NCBI RefSeq assembly: GCF_002941025.1
Contig: NZ_PTJS01000001.1
Span: 5,461,472 to 5,525,471 of the forward strand
DNA: 64,000 bases
Direction of reading: 5' to 3'
Origin: Streptomyces sp. QL37
Lineage (GTDB): Bacteria; Actinomycetota; Actinomycetes; Streptomycetales; Streptomycetaceae
Positions 55,803 to 64,000 of this stretch are shown piece after piece. The notes beneath the pieces are model-generated. The model was not told the DNA's origin. It did no database searches and was given only the letters and a program-made list of their open reading frames with translations. Every line of letters begins with the position of its first letter. The first letter of the stretch is position 1. The position numbers were made by a program, and so were the translations under genes.

Positions 55803-57250
55803 CGGCCGGAGTCGTCCTTGCCGTCGCTCGTCGGGCCCTCGTCGCCGGGCTCGTCCTTGCCCTGCTCCTCGGCGGCGGGCTTCTGCGGGCCCTTCGCCGC
55901 TTCGCCGAGCATCTTGTCGAGCTCGGAGAAGTCCAGCTGCTCGTGGTGGACGAAGCCGTCCGGGTCGTCCAGGTCCTGGGCCGTCGGCAGCATGTCCGGG
56001 TGCTCCCAGAGGCCGTCACGGCCGTCGACGCCCCGGGCGTCCGTGAGCGAGGCCCACAGCCGCGAGGCGTCCCGCAGCCGGCGCGGGCGCAGCTGGAGTC
56101 CGATGAGGGTGGCGAAGGTCTGCTCGGCGGGACCGCCGGAGGCCCGGCGCCTGCGCATCGTCTCGCGCAGCGCGTCCGCCGAGGTCAGCCGGGACTTCGC
56201 GGCCTCGTGCACCACCGCGTCCACCCAGCCCTCGACGAGGGCGAGGGCGGTCTCCAGACGGGCCAGCGACGCCTTCTGCTCCGGGGTGTCCTCGGGCTGG
56301 AACATGCCCTGCTGAAGAGCGTCCTGCAGCTGCTCCGGCTGCGAAGGATCGAACTGGCCGACGACGTCCTCCAGCTTGCTGGTGTCGACCTTGATGCCGC
56401 GCGCATAGGCCTCGACCGCGCCGAACAGATGCGAGCGCAGCCACGGAACGTGGGCGAAGAGCCGCTGGTGGGCCGCCTCGCGCAGCGCCAGATACAGCCG
56501 CACCTCGTCCTGGGGCACGCTCAGGTCCTTGCCGAACCGCTCGACGTTCAGCGGAAGCAGCGCCGCCTTGCCGGACGGCGCCAGCGGGAGCCCGATGTCG
56601 GTCGAACCGACGACCTCGCCGGCGAGCACGCCGACGGCCTGCCCGATCTGCTGGCCGAACATGGCACCGCCCATGGACCGCATCATGCCGATCAGCGGGC
56701 CCGCCATGGCCTGCATCTCCTCCGGCAGGACATCGCCCATGGCCAGGCCGACGCGCTCGGCCACCGGGTCCACCAGCTGCTGCCAGGCGGGCAGCGAGGC
56801 CTCGACCCACTCGGCGCGGCTCCACGCCACCGTCGAGACGGAACCCGAGGGCAGCGACGTCACACCGTCCAGCCAGAGGTCGGCGAGACGCAGAGCCTCG
56901 TCGACGGAGGCTCGCTCGGCGGGTCCGACGCTCGCGTCCTTGCTGCCGTCCGTGGTGCCCTGCGACACCGTCTGGCGTGCGATCTGCTTGGCCATGTCCC
57001 AGTTGACCGGACCGCCCTCGTAACTCAGCATCTGACCGAGCTGCTGGAAGGCCGCCCCCAGGTCGTTCGGGTTCATCGAGCCGAACATCGCGGCGAACGG
57101 GTTGTCACCGCCCGCGCCGGGCGGGAAGCCGAACGGGTTCGCCGGCCCGCCCGAGCCCTGCCCACCACCGGTGGGGTCCTTCTTCTTGCCTTCGTCGCCG
57201 TCTTCCGGCTCCTCCGGCGGAAGGCCGAATCCGAATGGGGTGTCACTCAC
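55799..57250 (-). CDS. DUF2342 zinc-dependent metalloprotease-like protein
   Basis: A 483-residue protein of the actinobacterial DUF2342 (zincin_2) group. The first 60 residues are disordered and Gly/Pro-rich (NPFGFPPGAGGDNPFAAMFG). The helical core has MRSMGGAMFGQQIGQAVGVLAGEV near residue 190 and REAAHQRLFAHVPWLRSHL near 260, which carries the ExxxH-type zinc motif of this family. The C-terminus is acidic. The GTG at 57250 has GAGGA 5 nt upstream. It is upstream of and coupled to the NUDIX gene and diverges from the epimerase-like gene. Activity is inferred from the family only. Confidence 0.8.
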   Translation of the reverse strand: MSDTPFGFGLPPEEPEDGDEGKKKDPTGGGQGSGGPANPFGFPPGAGGDNPFAAMFGSMNPNDLGAAFQQLGQMLSYEGGPVNWDMAKQIARQTVSQGTTDGSKDASVGPAERASVDEALRLADLWLDGVTSLPSGSVSTVAWSRAEWVEASLPAWQQLVDPVAERVGLAMGDVLPEEMQAMAGPLIGMMRSMGGAMFGQQIGQAVGVLAGEVVGSTDIGLPLAPSGKAALLPLNVERFGKDLSVPQDEVRLYLALREAAHQRLFAHVPWLRSHLFGAVEAYARGIKVDTSKLEDVVGQFDPSQPEQLQDALQQGMFQPEDTPEQKASLARLETALALVEGWVDAVVHEAAKSRLTSADALRETMRRRRASGGPAEQTFATLIGLQLRPRRLRDASRLWASLTDARGVDGRDGLWEHPDMLPTAQDLDDPDGFVHHEQLDFSELDKMLGEAAKGPQKPAAEEQGKDEPGDEGPTSDGKDDSGR

Positions 57251-57441
57251 GGGTTTCCTCGGCTCGTAGGGCCGCCGGCTCGAACCGACGGCGACTGCCC
57301 GACATCACCATCCAGCGTAGACACCGAAGACCGCTTGGGCCCTCAGTGCTCCGCCGGCTCCCGGCCTGCGGCAGGATGGACGCCACCTGGTACGTACGCG
57401 TCATTCGGGTACGTACTGAAGACAACCGCTGGAGACGCCCG

Positions 57442-58584
57442 GTGAGTTCCCCAGATCCGCAGGTTCGCGCAGCGCGAAACCTGGCCGACCCCACGACCGA
57501 GAGCAAGCCCACGAAAAATCTTTCCCGAAGCCGAGGCCCCGTCGTCGCGGTCACCGGTGCCGCGACCGGCGTCGGTGAGCTGCTCACCGCCCATCTCGCC
57601 GCATCGGACGAGATCAAGCAGGTCATCGCCATCGACGAGCGCCGGGGCGACGTCTCCGAGGCGACGTGGCACATCCTGGACGTACGGGACCCCGCCATCG
57701 CCGAGAAGCTGCGCGGCGCGGACGTCGTCGTGCACATGGCGCTCGACCTCGACCTGGAGACCGATCCCGCGGCCCGTACCGCGTACAACGTCCGCGGTAC
57801 CCAGACCGTGCTGACGGCGGCGGCGGCCGTGGGCGTCCACCGGGTGGTCCTGTGCACCTCGGCGATGGTCTACGGCGCCCTGCCCGACAACGACCTCCCT
57901 CTCTCCGAGGACGCGGAACTGCGGGCCACGGCGGAGGCCACCGGTGTGGGCGATCTGCTGGAGATCGAGCGCCTCGGCCGCCGCGCACCCCGTGCCCACC
58001 CCGGCCTCAACGTCACGGTCGTCCGGCCCACGGTTCTGGTCGGCGGCACGGACACGGCGCTCACACGGTACTTCGAGTCGCCCAGGCTCCTCGTCGTCGC
58101 CGGATCACGCCCCGCCTGGCAGTTCTGCCACGTCGACGACCTGGTCAGTGCCCTGGAGTACGCGGCTCTCGAAAAGATCGAGGGAGAGTTCGCGGTCGGC
58201 TGCGACGGCTGGCTCGAACAGGAAGAGGTGGAGGAGCTCTCCGGAGTGCGCCGTATGGAGCTGCCGTCCGCCGTGGCCCTCGGCGCGGCCGCACGCCTCC
58301 ACCGGATCGGCCTCACCCCGTCACCCGCGGGCGATCTCGCCTACACCATGCACCCCTGGGTGGTCAGCGTGAGCCGCCTCCACGACGCGGGATGGCGCCC
58401 GAGGTGGACCAACGAGGAGGTCCTGACGGCGCTCCTGGAAGAGGTCGAGGGACGCCACACCGTCGCCGGACGGCGGCTCGGCCGCAAGGACGCCACCGCA
58501 GCCGGTGCCGCGGGAGCGACCGTCGCGCTGCTCGGCACGGCGGCCCTGGTCCGGCGGGCCCGCAAGGCGCGCCGGCGTTTCTAG
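57442..58584 (+). CDS. NAD-dependent epimerase/dehydratase family protein
   Basis: A 380-residue extended SDR-like protein. VAVTGAATGVGELL near residue 36 is the nucleotide site; ADVVVHMALDLDLE, VLCTSAMVYGA and FCHVDDLVSALEY are the usual extended-SDR segments, but the catalytic YxxxK is not evident. The C-terminal ~35 residues include a hydrophobic stretch GAAGATVALLGTAALV followed by RRARKARRRF, so it may be membrane-anchored. GTG 57442 has GGAG at 8 nt. It may be a non-catalytic or atypical family member. moaE follows after 136 bp. Confidence 0.8.
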   Translation: MSSPDPQVRAARNLADPTTESKPTKNLSRSRGPVVAVTGAATGVGELLTAHLAASDEIKQVIAIDERRGDVSEATWHILDVRDPAIAEKLRGADVVVHMALDLDLETDPAARTAYNVRGTQTVLTAAAAVGVHRVVLCTSAMVYGALPDNDLPLSEDAELRATAEATGVGDLLEIERLGRRAPRAHPGLNVTVVRPTVLVGGTDTALTRYFESPRLLVVAGSRPAWQFCHVDDLVSALEYAALEKIEGEFAVGCDGWLEQEEVEELSGVRRMELPSAVALGAAARLHRIGLTPSPAGDLAYTMHPWVVSVSRLHDAGWRPRWTNEEVLTALLEEVEGRHTVAGRRLGRKDATAAGAAGATVALLGTAALVRRARKARRRF

Positions 58585-58720
58585 GCAGCCGTCGGCCAGG
58601 GCGGCCCGCCCGGGCGGAAGCCCCGATCCCCCCGCCTGGTAGGAGGCTCCAAGCCGACCGGCAGGCCACCGGTCGAAAACGCTATTCCGGGATGTGCCCG
58701 CCGTGCGGCACGATGGCCCC

Positions 58721-59182
58721 ATGGCACGCACCCACGACCACCCCGGCGAGCAGGCTGCTCAGGACCCCATCCGGCTCCTGGACATCCGTGACACACCGCT
58801 GTCCGTCGACGAGATCTTCCGCGCGGTCGGGGACGACGCCGCGGGAGGCATGGCGCTCTTCGTCGGCACGGTGCGCAATCACGACGACGGGCAGGACGTC
58901 GGTTCCCTCGGGTACTCCTGCCACCCGACCGCGGGTGACGAGCTCCGCAGAGTGGCGGAGAAGGTGGTGGCGGAGTTCCCGGTACGGGCCCTGGCCGCCG
59001 TCCACCGGGTGGGTGAACTGGGTGTGGGCGATCTGGCGGTGGTCGTCGCCGTGTCCTGCGCCCATCGGGGTGAGGCCTTCGAGGCCTGCCGCAAGCTGAT
59101 CGACGACCTCAAGCACGAGGTCCCGATCTGGAAGCACCAGCGTTTCTCCGACGGCACGGAGGAGTGGGTCGGCGCCTGCTGA
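58721..59182 (+). CDS. moaE: Molybdopterin synthase large subunit MoaE
   Basis: A 153-residue subunit that, with MoaD, adds dithiolene sulfur to precursor Z in molybdenum cofactor synthesis. Family features: ALFVGTVRNHDDG near residue 46, LAAVHRVGELGVGDLAVVVAVS near 93, SCAHRGEAFEACRKLIDDLK near 110 and the catalytic KHEVPIWKHQ near 130. CACGAT 6 nt before the ATG may be a weak leaderless -10. No moaD gene is adjacent; moeZ elsewhere in the window could sulfurate the carrier. Confidence 0.92.
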   Translation: MARTHDHPGEQAAQDPIRLLDIRDTPLSVDEIFRAVGDDAAGGMALFVGTVRNHDDGQDVGSLGYSCHPTAGDELRRVAEKVVAEFPVRALAAVHRVGELGVGDLAVVVAVSCAHRGEAFEACRKLIDDLKHEVPIWKHQRFSDGTEEWVGAC

Positions 59183-59183
59183 G

Positions 59184-59220
59184 CGCAAACCGCCCCAGGG
59201 GGCATCAGCCCCGATTTGCG
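59184..59220 (+). terminator. Hairpin after moaE
   Basis: CGCAAA (59184-59189) pairs with TTTGCG (59215-59220), with an inner GGGGC-ATCA-GCCCC hairpin (59199-59212), directly after the moaE stop. Confidence 0.6.
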
Positions 59221-59309
59221 TAACCGCACCCCTGCCGTGAGCGTTGGTCCTGCAGGTCGTTAATCTTCTGATCGTCAGTTGCGGTCGCTCATGGGGTAGG
59301 GAGGTCGTG

Positions 59310-59480
59310 ATGGCAGCACTCGCTTGGCTCTTGATTCCGCTTATAGCTGCTCTTGGCGCGGCGATATGGGGAGGGTGGGCAGCCCGCAATCGAACGACCG
59401 GCGACGTCACCGAACTCGCCGGCTACGCCAGGTTCCGTGAGGCGATGGAGAAATCGCACTCCGGTTCCGAGGCCGTCTGA
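59310..59480 (+). CDS. Small single-pass membrane protein
   Basis: A 56-residue protein starting MAALAWLLIPLIAALGAAIWGGWAAR, one membrane helix at the N-terminus followed by a soluble tail ending EKSHSGSEAV. The ATG at 59310 has AGGGAGG at 5 nt. The first codons are AT-richer than the neighbours. No domain is known; small proteins of this form are common in Streptomyces. It precedes the Lon-like gene. Confidence 0.6.
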   Translation: MAALAWLLIPLIAALGAAIWGGWAARNRTTGDVTELAGYARFREAMEKSHSGSEAV

Positions 59481-59644
59481 AGACTCCGCAGCTGTACGCA
59501 GTTGCCAACTCCGCACCACCCCCGCTCCTCCTGGACGCAGTCCGCGCAGTGAGCGAATCCGCGGTGCCCCCGGTCCTTCCGGATCCCCTCCGCCGTCCGC
59601 CTCGTACGGACCGGCCCCGACGGTGCACTGACAGGCCGTTCCCG

Positions 59645-59650
59645 TACTGT
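59645..59650 (+). promoter_or_regulatory. -10 box of a leaderless promoter
   Basis: TACTGT lies 6 nt before the ATG at 59657 with no ribosome site. Confidence 0.45.
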
Positions 59651-59656
59651 CGTTCC

Positions 59657-60763
59657 ATGCCACGCCGCACCGCGACGATGCTCGCCTCCACCCTCATCCT
59701 GATCGCGCTGCTCTGCGCAGGCGTGCTGATTCGCGTGCCGTACTCGGAGATGTCCCCCGGCCCGACGGTGAACACGCTCGGCGACGCGCGCGGCGAGCCG
59801 GTGCTGCACATCACCGGGCACAAGACGTATCCGACGTCCGGGAACCTCAACATGACGACGGTGCGCGTCACCGGTGCGGACTACGACATGAACATCGTCG
59901 AGGCCGTCTACGGCTGGCTGGCCCACGACAGCGTGGTCGTGCCGCACGACACCCTCTACCCGGACGGGAAGACCGAGGAGGAGTCGACGCAGGAGAACGC
60001 CGAGGAGTTCAGCCAGTCCCAGGAGAGCGCGAAGGTCGCCGCCCTGGAGGAGCTGAAGATCCCCGTCACCTCCCGCGTCGTCGTCTCCACGGTCGTCAAG
60101 GACAGCGCCGCCGAGGGCGTGCTGCACGCGGGCGACGTGATCAAGGCGGTCGACGGCACGGCGGTCGAACAGCCGGAGGACGTCGCGAAGCTCGTCACGA
60201 AGCACAAGCCCGGCGAGGACGTCGTCTTCACGGTGATCCCGGCCAGGACCGCCGCCGCGGCGGAGAAGGCGGGCAAGGAGCCCGAGGGCTCCCGCGACGT
60301 CACCCTGACCACACGGAAGGCGCCCGAGGACCCCTCGAACCCCTCGGAGGACCGGGCGATCGTGGGGATCCAGGCAGGGACGGACCACACGTTCCCGTTC
60401 GAGATCGACATCAAGCTCGCAGATGTCGGCGGCCCGAGCGCCGGACTGATGTTCTCGCTCGGCATCATCGACAAGCTGACGCCCGACAAGCTGACGGGCG
60501 GCAAGTTCATCGCCGGCACCGGCACCATCGACGACGAGGGCAAGGTCGGCCCCATCGGCGGGATCAACATGAAGCTGGTCGGCGCGCGCGACGCGGGCGC
60601 CCGGTACTTCCTGACCCCGGACGACAACTGCTCCGCGGCGGCCTCCGACACCCCGGACGGCCTCACCCTGGTGAGGGTGAAGACCCTCGACGACGCCAAG
60701 AAGTCCCTGGAGAAGATCCGGGCGGGGGACACGGCCGGCCTGCCGGGCTGCTCGAAGGGCTGA
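59657..60763 (+). CDS. PDZ-containing Lon-like serine protease (YlbL family)
   Basis: A 368-residue membrane-anchored protease. The N-terminal helix is MLASTLILIALLCAGVLI. A PDZ domain lies at about 120-200 (DSAAEGVLHAGDVIKAVDG). The C-terminal Lon-type protease domain has the catalytic Ser in GGPSAGLMFSLG near residue 265 and the Lys in GKVGPIGGINMKLVGARDAGA near 305. The start at ATG 59657 fits the promoter. YlbL in Bacillus degrades a cell-division inhibitor after DNA damage; a similar housekeeping role is possible here. The active face should be extracytoplasmic. Confidence 0.9.
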   Translation: MPRRTATMLASTLILIALLCAGVLIRVPYSEMSPGPTVNTLGDARGEPVLHITGHKTYPTSGNLNMTTVRVTGADYDMNIVEAVYGWLAHDSVVVPHDTLYPDGKTEEESTQENAEEFSQSQESAKVAALEELKIPVTSRVVVSTVVKDSAAEGVLHAGDVIKAVDGTAVEQPEDVAKLVTKHKPGEDVVFTVIPARTAAAAEKAGKEPEGSRDVTLTTRKAPEDPSNPSEDRAIVGIQAGTDHTFPFEIDIKLADVGGPSAGLMFSLGIIDKLTPDKLTGGKFIAGTGTIDDEGKVGPIGGINMKLVGARDAGARYFLTPDDNCSAAASDTPDGLTLVRVKTLDDAKKSLEKIRAGDTAGLPGCSKG

Positions 60764-60822
60764 GGGGCTGTCGGGCGGCCTCGGACACCCGCCGGCCCCT
60801 CAGCCGGCCCCTCCCGGAGGCC

Positions 60823-61392
60823 TCAGGACTCGAAGGTGGCCGCGAGTGCCTCGGCGAGCCCCGGAACCAGTCCGGCGCCGGTGAGGACCTCGGTCGGGGA
60901 GTCCTTCTCCCGCAGGCGCACCGCGGAGTCCCGTGCGCCGTCGCGCAGAACCGCCACGGTCATCCGCACCTCCTGCCGGTCGGGGTGCTCGGCGACCCAC
61001 TTGGTCAGCTGGGCGTCGGACAGTCCGTCCGGTACGGAGGTCTCCGCCGAGGGCGGCAGCATCAGCCGTTCGACGGTCATGGCGCAGCCGACCACGGCGT
61101 CGGGCCAGGCGATCGTGGCGAGGAACTCGTCCAGCGCGGTGCCGGCCGGCAGCTCCTCCTGCTCGACGGGGGTGAGGGTGGCGGTCGTGGAAGAGGTGTC
61201 GTCGAGTCCGAGCTGGGCGGCGAGGCCGGGCTCGTGTGCGCGCAGCCGGGCGGTGTCGACGAGGGCGAACAGCCGGGCCGGCTGGTCCCAGCCGAGACCT
61301 GCGGCGTAGGCGTCGATTTCGAGGACGGCGACGGTGAGGGGACTCGCGGCCATCGGAGGGCCTGAGGGGGAAACGTTGGGCATACCCAACAT
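60823..61392 (-). CDS. PPA1309-type conserved actinobacterial protein
   Basis: A 189-residue cytosolic protein of the actinobacterial PPA1309 family, found beside UPF0182 genes. Landmarks are VLEIDAYAAGLGWDQPARLFALVDT, FLATIAWPDAVVGCAMTVERLMLP and VRMTVAVLRDGARDSAVRLRE. No catalytic motif is known. ATG 61392 is close (4 nt) to AAGGAGG; ATG 61383 is the alternative. It diverges from the UPF0182 gene by 115 bp, so both may share a regulatory region. Confidence 0.8.
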   Translation of the reverse strand: MLGMPNVSPSGPPMAASPLTVAVLEIDAYAAGLGWDQPARLFALVDTARLRAHEPGLAAQLGLDDTSSTTATLTPVEQEELPAGTALDEFLATIAWPDAVVGCAMTVERLMLPPSAETSVPDGLSDAQLTKWVAEHPDRQEVRMTVAVLRDGARDSAVRLREKDSPTEVLTGAGLVPGLAEALAATFES

Positions 61393-61507
61393 CCTGCCTC
61401 CTTCTGCCCCGGGAACGGGAACTAGGTAAAGCCTCAGTAAGTTGCATAGGTGGGCTCTACGATCGCTGGGCCTGCTTCACACGACCGCGAACTTCGAGGT
61501 GCGCACG

Positions 61508-64000
61508 TTGGCTTTCCAGATGCCGGACCGCGGCGGAGGCCCGACCGGGCCACGGATCAGAGTCGGCCGCCCGTCCCGGCGCGTCCGTACCCTGCTCATG
61601 ACATTGGGTGTCCTGGCGGTTCTCGCCATGGCCTTCGTCATGTTCGCCGGGTTCTGGACGGACTGGCTCTGGTACAGGTCGGTCGCGTATTCGTCTGTTT
61701 TCACCACCACTCTGTGGACCAAGATCGGGCTGTTCCTCGTCTTCGGACTGCTGATGGCCCTCGCCATCGGTGTGAACATCTGGCTCGCGCACCGGCTCCG
61801 GCCGCCGCTGAGCGCGATGTCGCTGGAGCAGCAGAGCCTGGACCGCTACAGGATGAGCGTCGCCCCGTACAAGAAGTGGGTGCTGCTCGCGGTCACGGCT
61901 CTCGTCGGTCTGATCGCCGGCGCCTCCGCGTCCGGCCAGTGGCGCACCTGGCTGATGTACGTCAACGGCGTGCCGTTCGGGCAGAAGGACCCCCAGTTCA
62001 AGCTGGATGTGGCGTTCTACGCCTTCGACCTGCCGTGGTACCGCTTCCTGCTCGGATTCGGCTTTGCCGCGGTGGTGCTGTCGCTGATCGCGGCGGCGCT
62101 GACCCACTACCTCTACGGCGGGCTGCGGATCACCAGCCCCGGCGCGCGCGCCACCGGCGCGGCGACGGGGCATCTCTCCGTGCTGCTCGGCGTCTTCGTC
62201 GCGCTGAAGGCCGTGGCGTACTGGCTCGACCGGTACGGCCTGGCGGTGAAGTCCAGTGACTTCAAGGCCACGGACAACTGGACCGGTCTGCGGTACGTCG
62301 ACGCCAACGCCTACCTGCCGGCGAAGACGATCCTCTTCTGCATCGCGGTCATCTGCGCCGTGCTGTTCTTCGCGACGCTCTGGCGCCGCACCTGGCAGCT
62401 GCCCGTGATCGGCTTCGGCCTGATGGTGCTCTCGGCGATCCTGATCGGCGGGCTCTACCCGGCGATCGTGCAGAAGTTCCAGGTCCAGCCCAACGAGCAG
62501 GCCAAGGAAGCGCCGTTCATCCAGAAGAACATCGATGCGACGCGCGACGCCTACGACATCGACGACGCGAAGGTCGACGACTACACGGGCACCAGCACGA
62601 CCGACGACAGCACCAAGCTGAGGGCGAACGCCGACGCGGCCGCAAGCTACCGCGTCATGGACCCGAACGTCGTCTCGCCCGCCTTCCAGCAGCTCCAGCA
62701 GAAGAGGAACTACTACCAGTTCCCCAAGACGCTGGACGTCGACCGCTACAAGGGTGAGGACGGCAAGGAGCAGGACACCGTCGTCGGCCTGCGCGAGCTG
62801 AACCTCCAGGGCCTCCCCAAGAGGAACTGGATCAACGACCACTTCACGTACACCCACGGCTACGGCGCCATCGCGGCGCGGGGGACCACGACGGGCACCA
62901 ACCCGGCGGGATCCCCCGACTTCACGGAGTCGGGACTGCCCACCACGGGCGAACTGGGCAAGTACGAGCAGCGGATCTACTACGGCGAGAAGACCGAGCA
63001 GTACTCCATCGTCGGCGGGCCCCAGAAGGAGCTCGACTACGAGGAGGACGGCGAGAAGACCACCAGCTACGAGGGCGACAGCGGGATCAGTCTCTCCAAC
63101 GCCTTCAACCGGGCTGCCTACGCCGTGTCGTTCAGCGAGCCGCAGATCCTGTACTCGGGAGCCATCGGCGACGGTTCGCGGATCCTCTACAACCGCACCC
63201 CCAAGGAGCGCGTCGAGGCGGTCGCGCCCTGGCTGACGATCGACGGCGACGCCTACCCGGCGGTCGTCGACGGCCGGATCCAGTGGATCGTCGACGCGTA
63301 CACCACGACCAACGGATATCCGTACGCCTCGCGTACGACGCTCGGTGACACCACGGCCGACTCGCTGACCACCAACCAGCGCGCGGTCGTCGCCCAGCAG
63401 AACCAGGTCAACTACATCCGGAATTCGGTGAAGGCCACCGTCGACGCGTACGACGGCAAGGTCAAGCTCTATGAGTGGGACACCGAGGACCCGGTGCTCA
63501 AGACGTGGCGCAAGGCGTTCCCCGGCACGGTGGAGCCCCGGGCGGACATCCCGCAGGAGCTCATGGACCACCTGCGCTACCCGCAGGATCTGTTCAAGGT
63601 CCAGCGTGAGCTGCTGACGCGGTACCACGTCGAGAACCCCGCGCAGTTCTACAGCGGCAGTGACGCGTGGCAGGTGCCGGACGACCCCACCAACAAGGAA
63701 CCCGGGTCCGTTCCGCCGTACTACCTGAGCATGAAGATGCCGGACCAGGACGGCCAGAAGTTCTCCCTGACCACGACCTTCACCCCGAAGGGGCGTCCCA
63801 ACCTGGGAGCGTTCATGGCGGTGGACGCGGACGCGGCCAGCAAGGACTACGGCACGATCAGACTCCTGAGAGTCACCAGCACGGTCAAGGGACCGGGCCA
63901 GGTGCAGAGTGAGCTCAACGGCAACGACGACGTCGCCGAGTTCGTGAGAAACCTCAAGGGCACCGACTCGGACATCGAGTACGGCAACCTGCTGACGGTT
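61508..64000 (+). CDS. UPF0182 family membrane protein (partial, runs off the window)
   Basis: The first 831 residues of a large UPF0182 (COG1615) protein, still open at the window end. About seven membrane helices fill residues 30-340 ([20 protein letters not shown] and others), followed by a large extracytoplasmic domain with [21 protein letters not shown] near residue 440, PQILYSG and [13 protein letters not shown]. The TTG at 61508 has GAGGTG at 6 nt and begins [11 protein letters not shown]; the ATG at 61520 lacks a spaced ribosome site. The function is unknown. A minus-strand ORF in the same DNA is antisense. Confidence 0.9.
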   Translation, partial: MAFQMPDRGGGPTGPRIRVGRPSRRVRTLLMTLGVLAVLAMAFVMFAGFWTDWLWYRSVAYSSVFTTTLWTKIGLFLVFGLLMALAIGVNIWLAHRLRPPLSAMSLEQQSLDRYRMSVAPYKKWVLLAVTALVGLIAGASASGQWRTWLMYVNGVPFGQKDPQFKLDVAFYAFDLPWYRFLLGFGFAAVVLSLIAAALTHYLYGGLRITSPGARATGAATGHLSVLLGVFVALKAVAYWLDRYGLAVKSSDFKATDNWTGLRYVDANAYLPAKTILFCIAVICAVLFFATLWRRTWQLPVIGFGLMVLSAILIGGLYPAIVQKFQVQPNEQAKEAPFIQKNIDATRDAYDIDDAKVDDYTGTSTTDDSTKLRANADAAASYRVMDPNVVSPAFQQLQQKRNYYQFPKTLDVDRYKGEDGKEQDTVVGLRELNLQGLPKRNWINDHFTYTHGYGAIAARGTTTGTNPAGSPDFTESGLPTTGELGKYEQRIYYGEKTEQYSIVGGPQKELDYEEDGEKTTSYEGDSGISLSNAFNRAAYAVSFSEPQILYSGAIGDGSRILYNRTPKERVEAVAPWLTIDGDAYPAVVDGRIQWIVDAYTTTNGYPYASRTTLGDTTADSLTTNQRAVVAQQNQVNYIRNSVKATVDAYDGKVKLYEWDTEDPVLKTWRKAFPGTVEPRADIPQELMDHLRYPQDLFKVQRELLTRYHVENPAQFYSGSDAWQVPDDPTNKEPGSVPPYYLSMKMPDQDGQKFSLTTTFTPKGRPNLGAFMAVDADAASKDYGTIRLLRVTSTVKGPGQVQSELNGNDDVAEFVRNLKGTDSDIEYGNLLTV

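Noticed and set aside
61520..61522. ATG 61520 as the UPF0182 start
   Set aside because: The only ribosome site, GAGGTG, is 18 nt away; it is at 6 nt from TTG 61508.
61457..63628. A 723-codon open frame on the minus strand
   Set aside because: The plus strand carries the UPF0182 membrane protein with good TTG start and family sequence; the minus frame is its shadow.

Overview
The window is a very GC-rich actinobacterial chromosome segment, almost certainly from Streptomyces. The evidence is the strong GC3 bias, GTG and TTG starts, WblC (WhiB7), a mycoredoxin (mycothiol redox chemistry), the AdnAB helicase-nuclease pair and many SD-less starts placed 6-7 nt behind a TAnnnT -10 box. It is a conserved core region: I see no rRNA, tRNA, insertion sequence, prophage or CRISPR array.

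1-14.5 kb: a SUFU-domain protein, an MFS exporter with palindromic operator-like DNA, a DUF6758-type protein, a PHP phosphoesterase, a MarC-type membrane protein, an NYN ribonuclease-like protein, two alpha/beta hydrolases, a DEAD-box helicase with a long basic repeat tail and an apparent CTG start, a ferritin-like protein, DUF3107, a TetR regulator, and a membrane-anchored DUF3152 metalloprotease-like protein.

14.6-25.4 kb: a five-part oligopeptide ABC transport locus (leaderless Cys-containing leader peptide, lipoprotein, two permeases, fused double ATPase), then a compact polysaccharide-type operon (PelF-like glycosyltransferase, polytopic membrane protein, NAD-dependent epimerase, spherulin-4-type glycosidase-like protein) that resembles the parts list of GalNAc-rich exopolysaccharide systems.

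25.5-33.5 kb: MoeZ, a perfect terminator palindrome running into a 17-bp tandem repeat, two paralogous secreted lipoprotein peptidases, a large pseudokinase-flippase fusion membrane protein, and an alkyltransferase-like DNA-repair protein.

33.8-48.3 kb: DNA repair and stress: adnA-adnB, an M20 dipeptidase, nudC, a GNAT acetyltransferase frameshifted in a C7 tract, mycoredoxin, uvrD2, and wblC behind a ~600-nt leader holding its own promoter, a 107-aa upstream ORF and an intrinsic terminator.

48.3-64 kb: a UbiB/AarF kinase, an orphan ThiF-like E1 protein, a DUF45 metallopeptidase, a TerD/AIM24 locus of three tandem AIM24 units, a NUDIX hydrolase, a DUF2342 zincin, an epimerase-like protein, moaE, a Lon-like PDZ protease, a PPA1309-type protein and the start of a UPF0182 membrane protein that runs off the window. 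The TerD-AIM24 gene is broken by a striking forward-reverse-forward fold-back (65-bp inverted repeats plus a 178-bp perfect palindrome). It is either a real template-switch rearrangement or an assembly fault, and it is the most anomalous DNA in the window.
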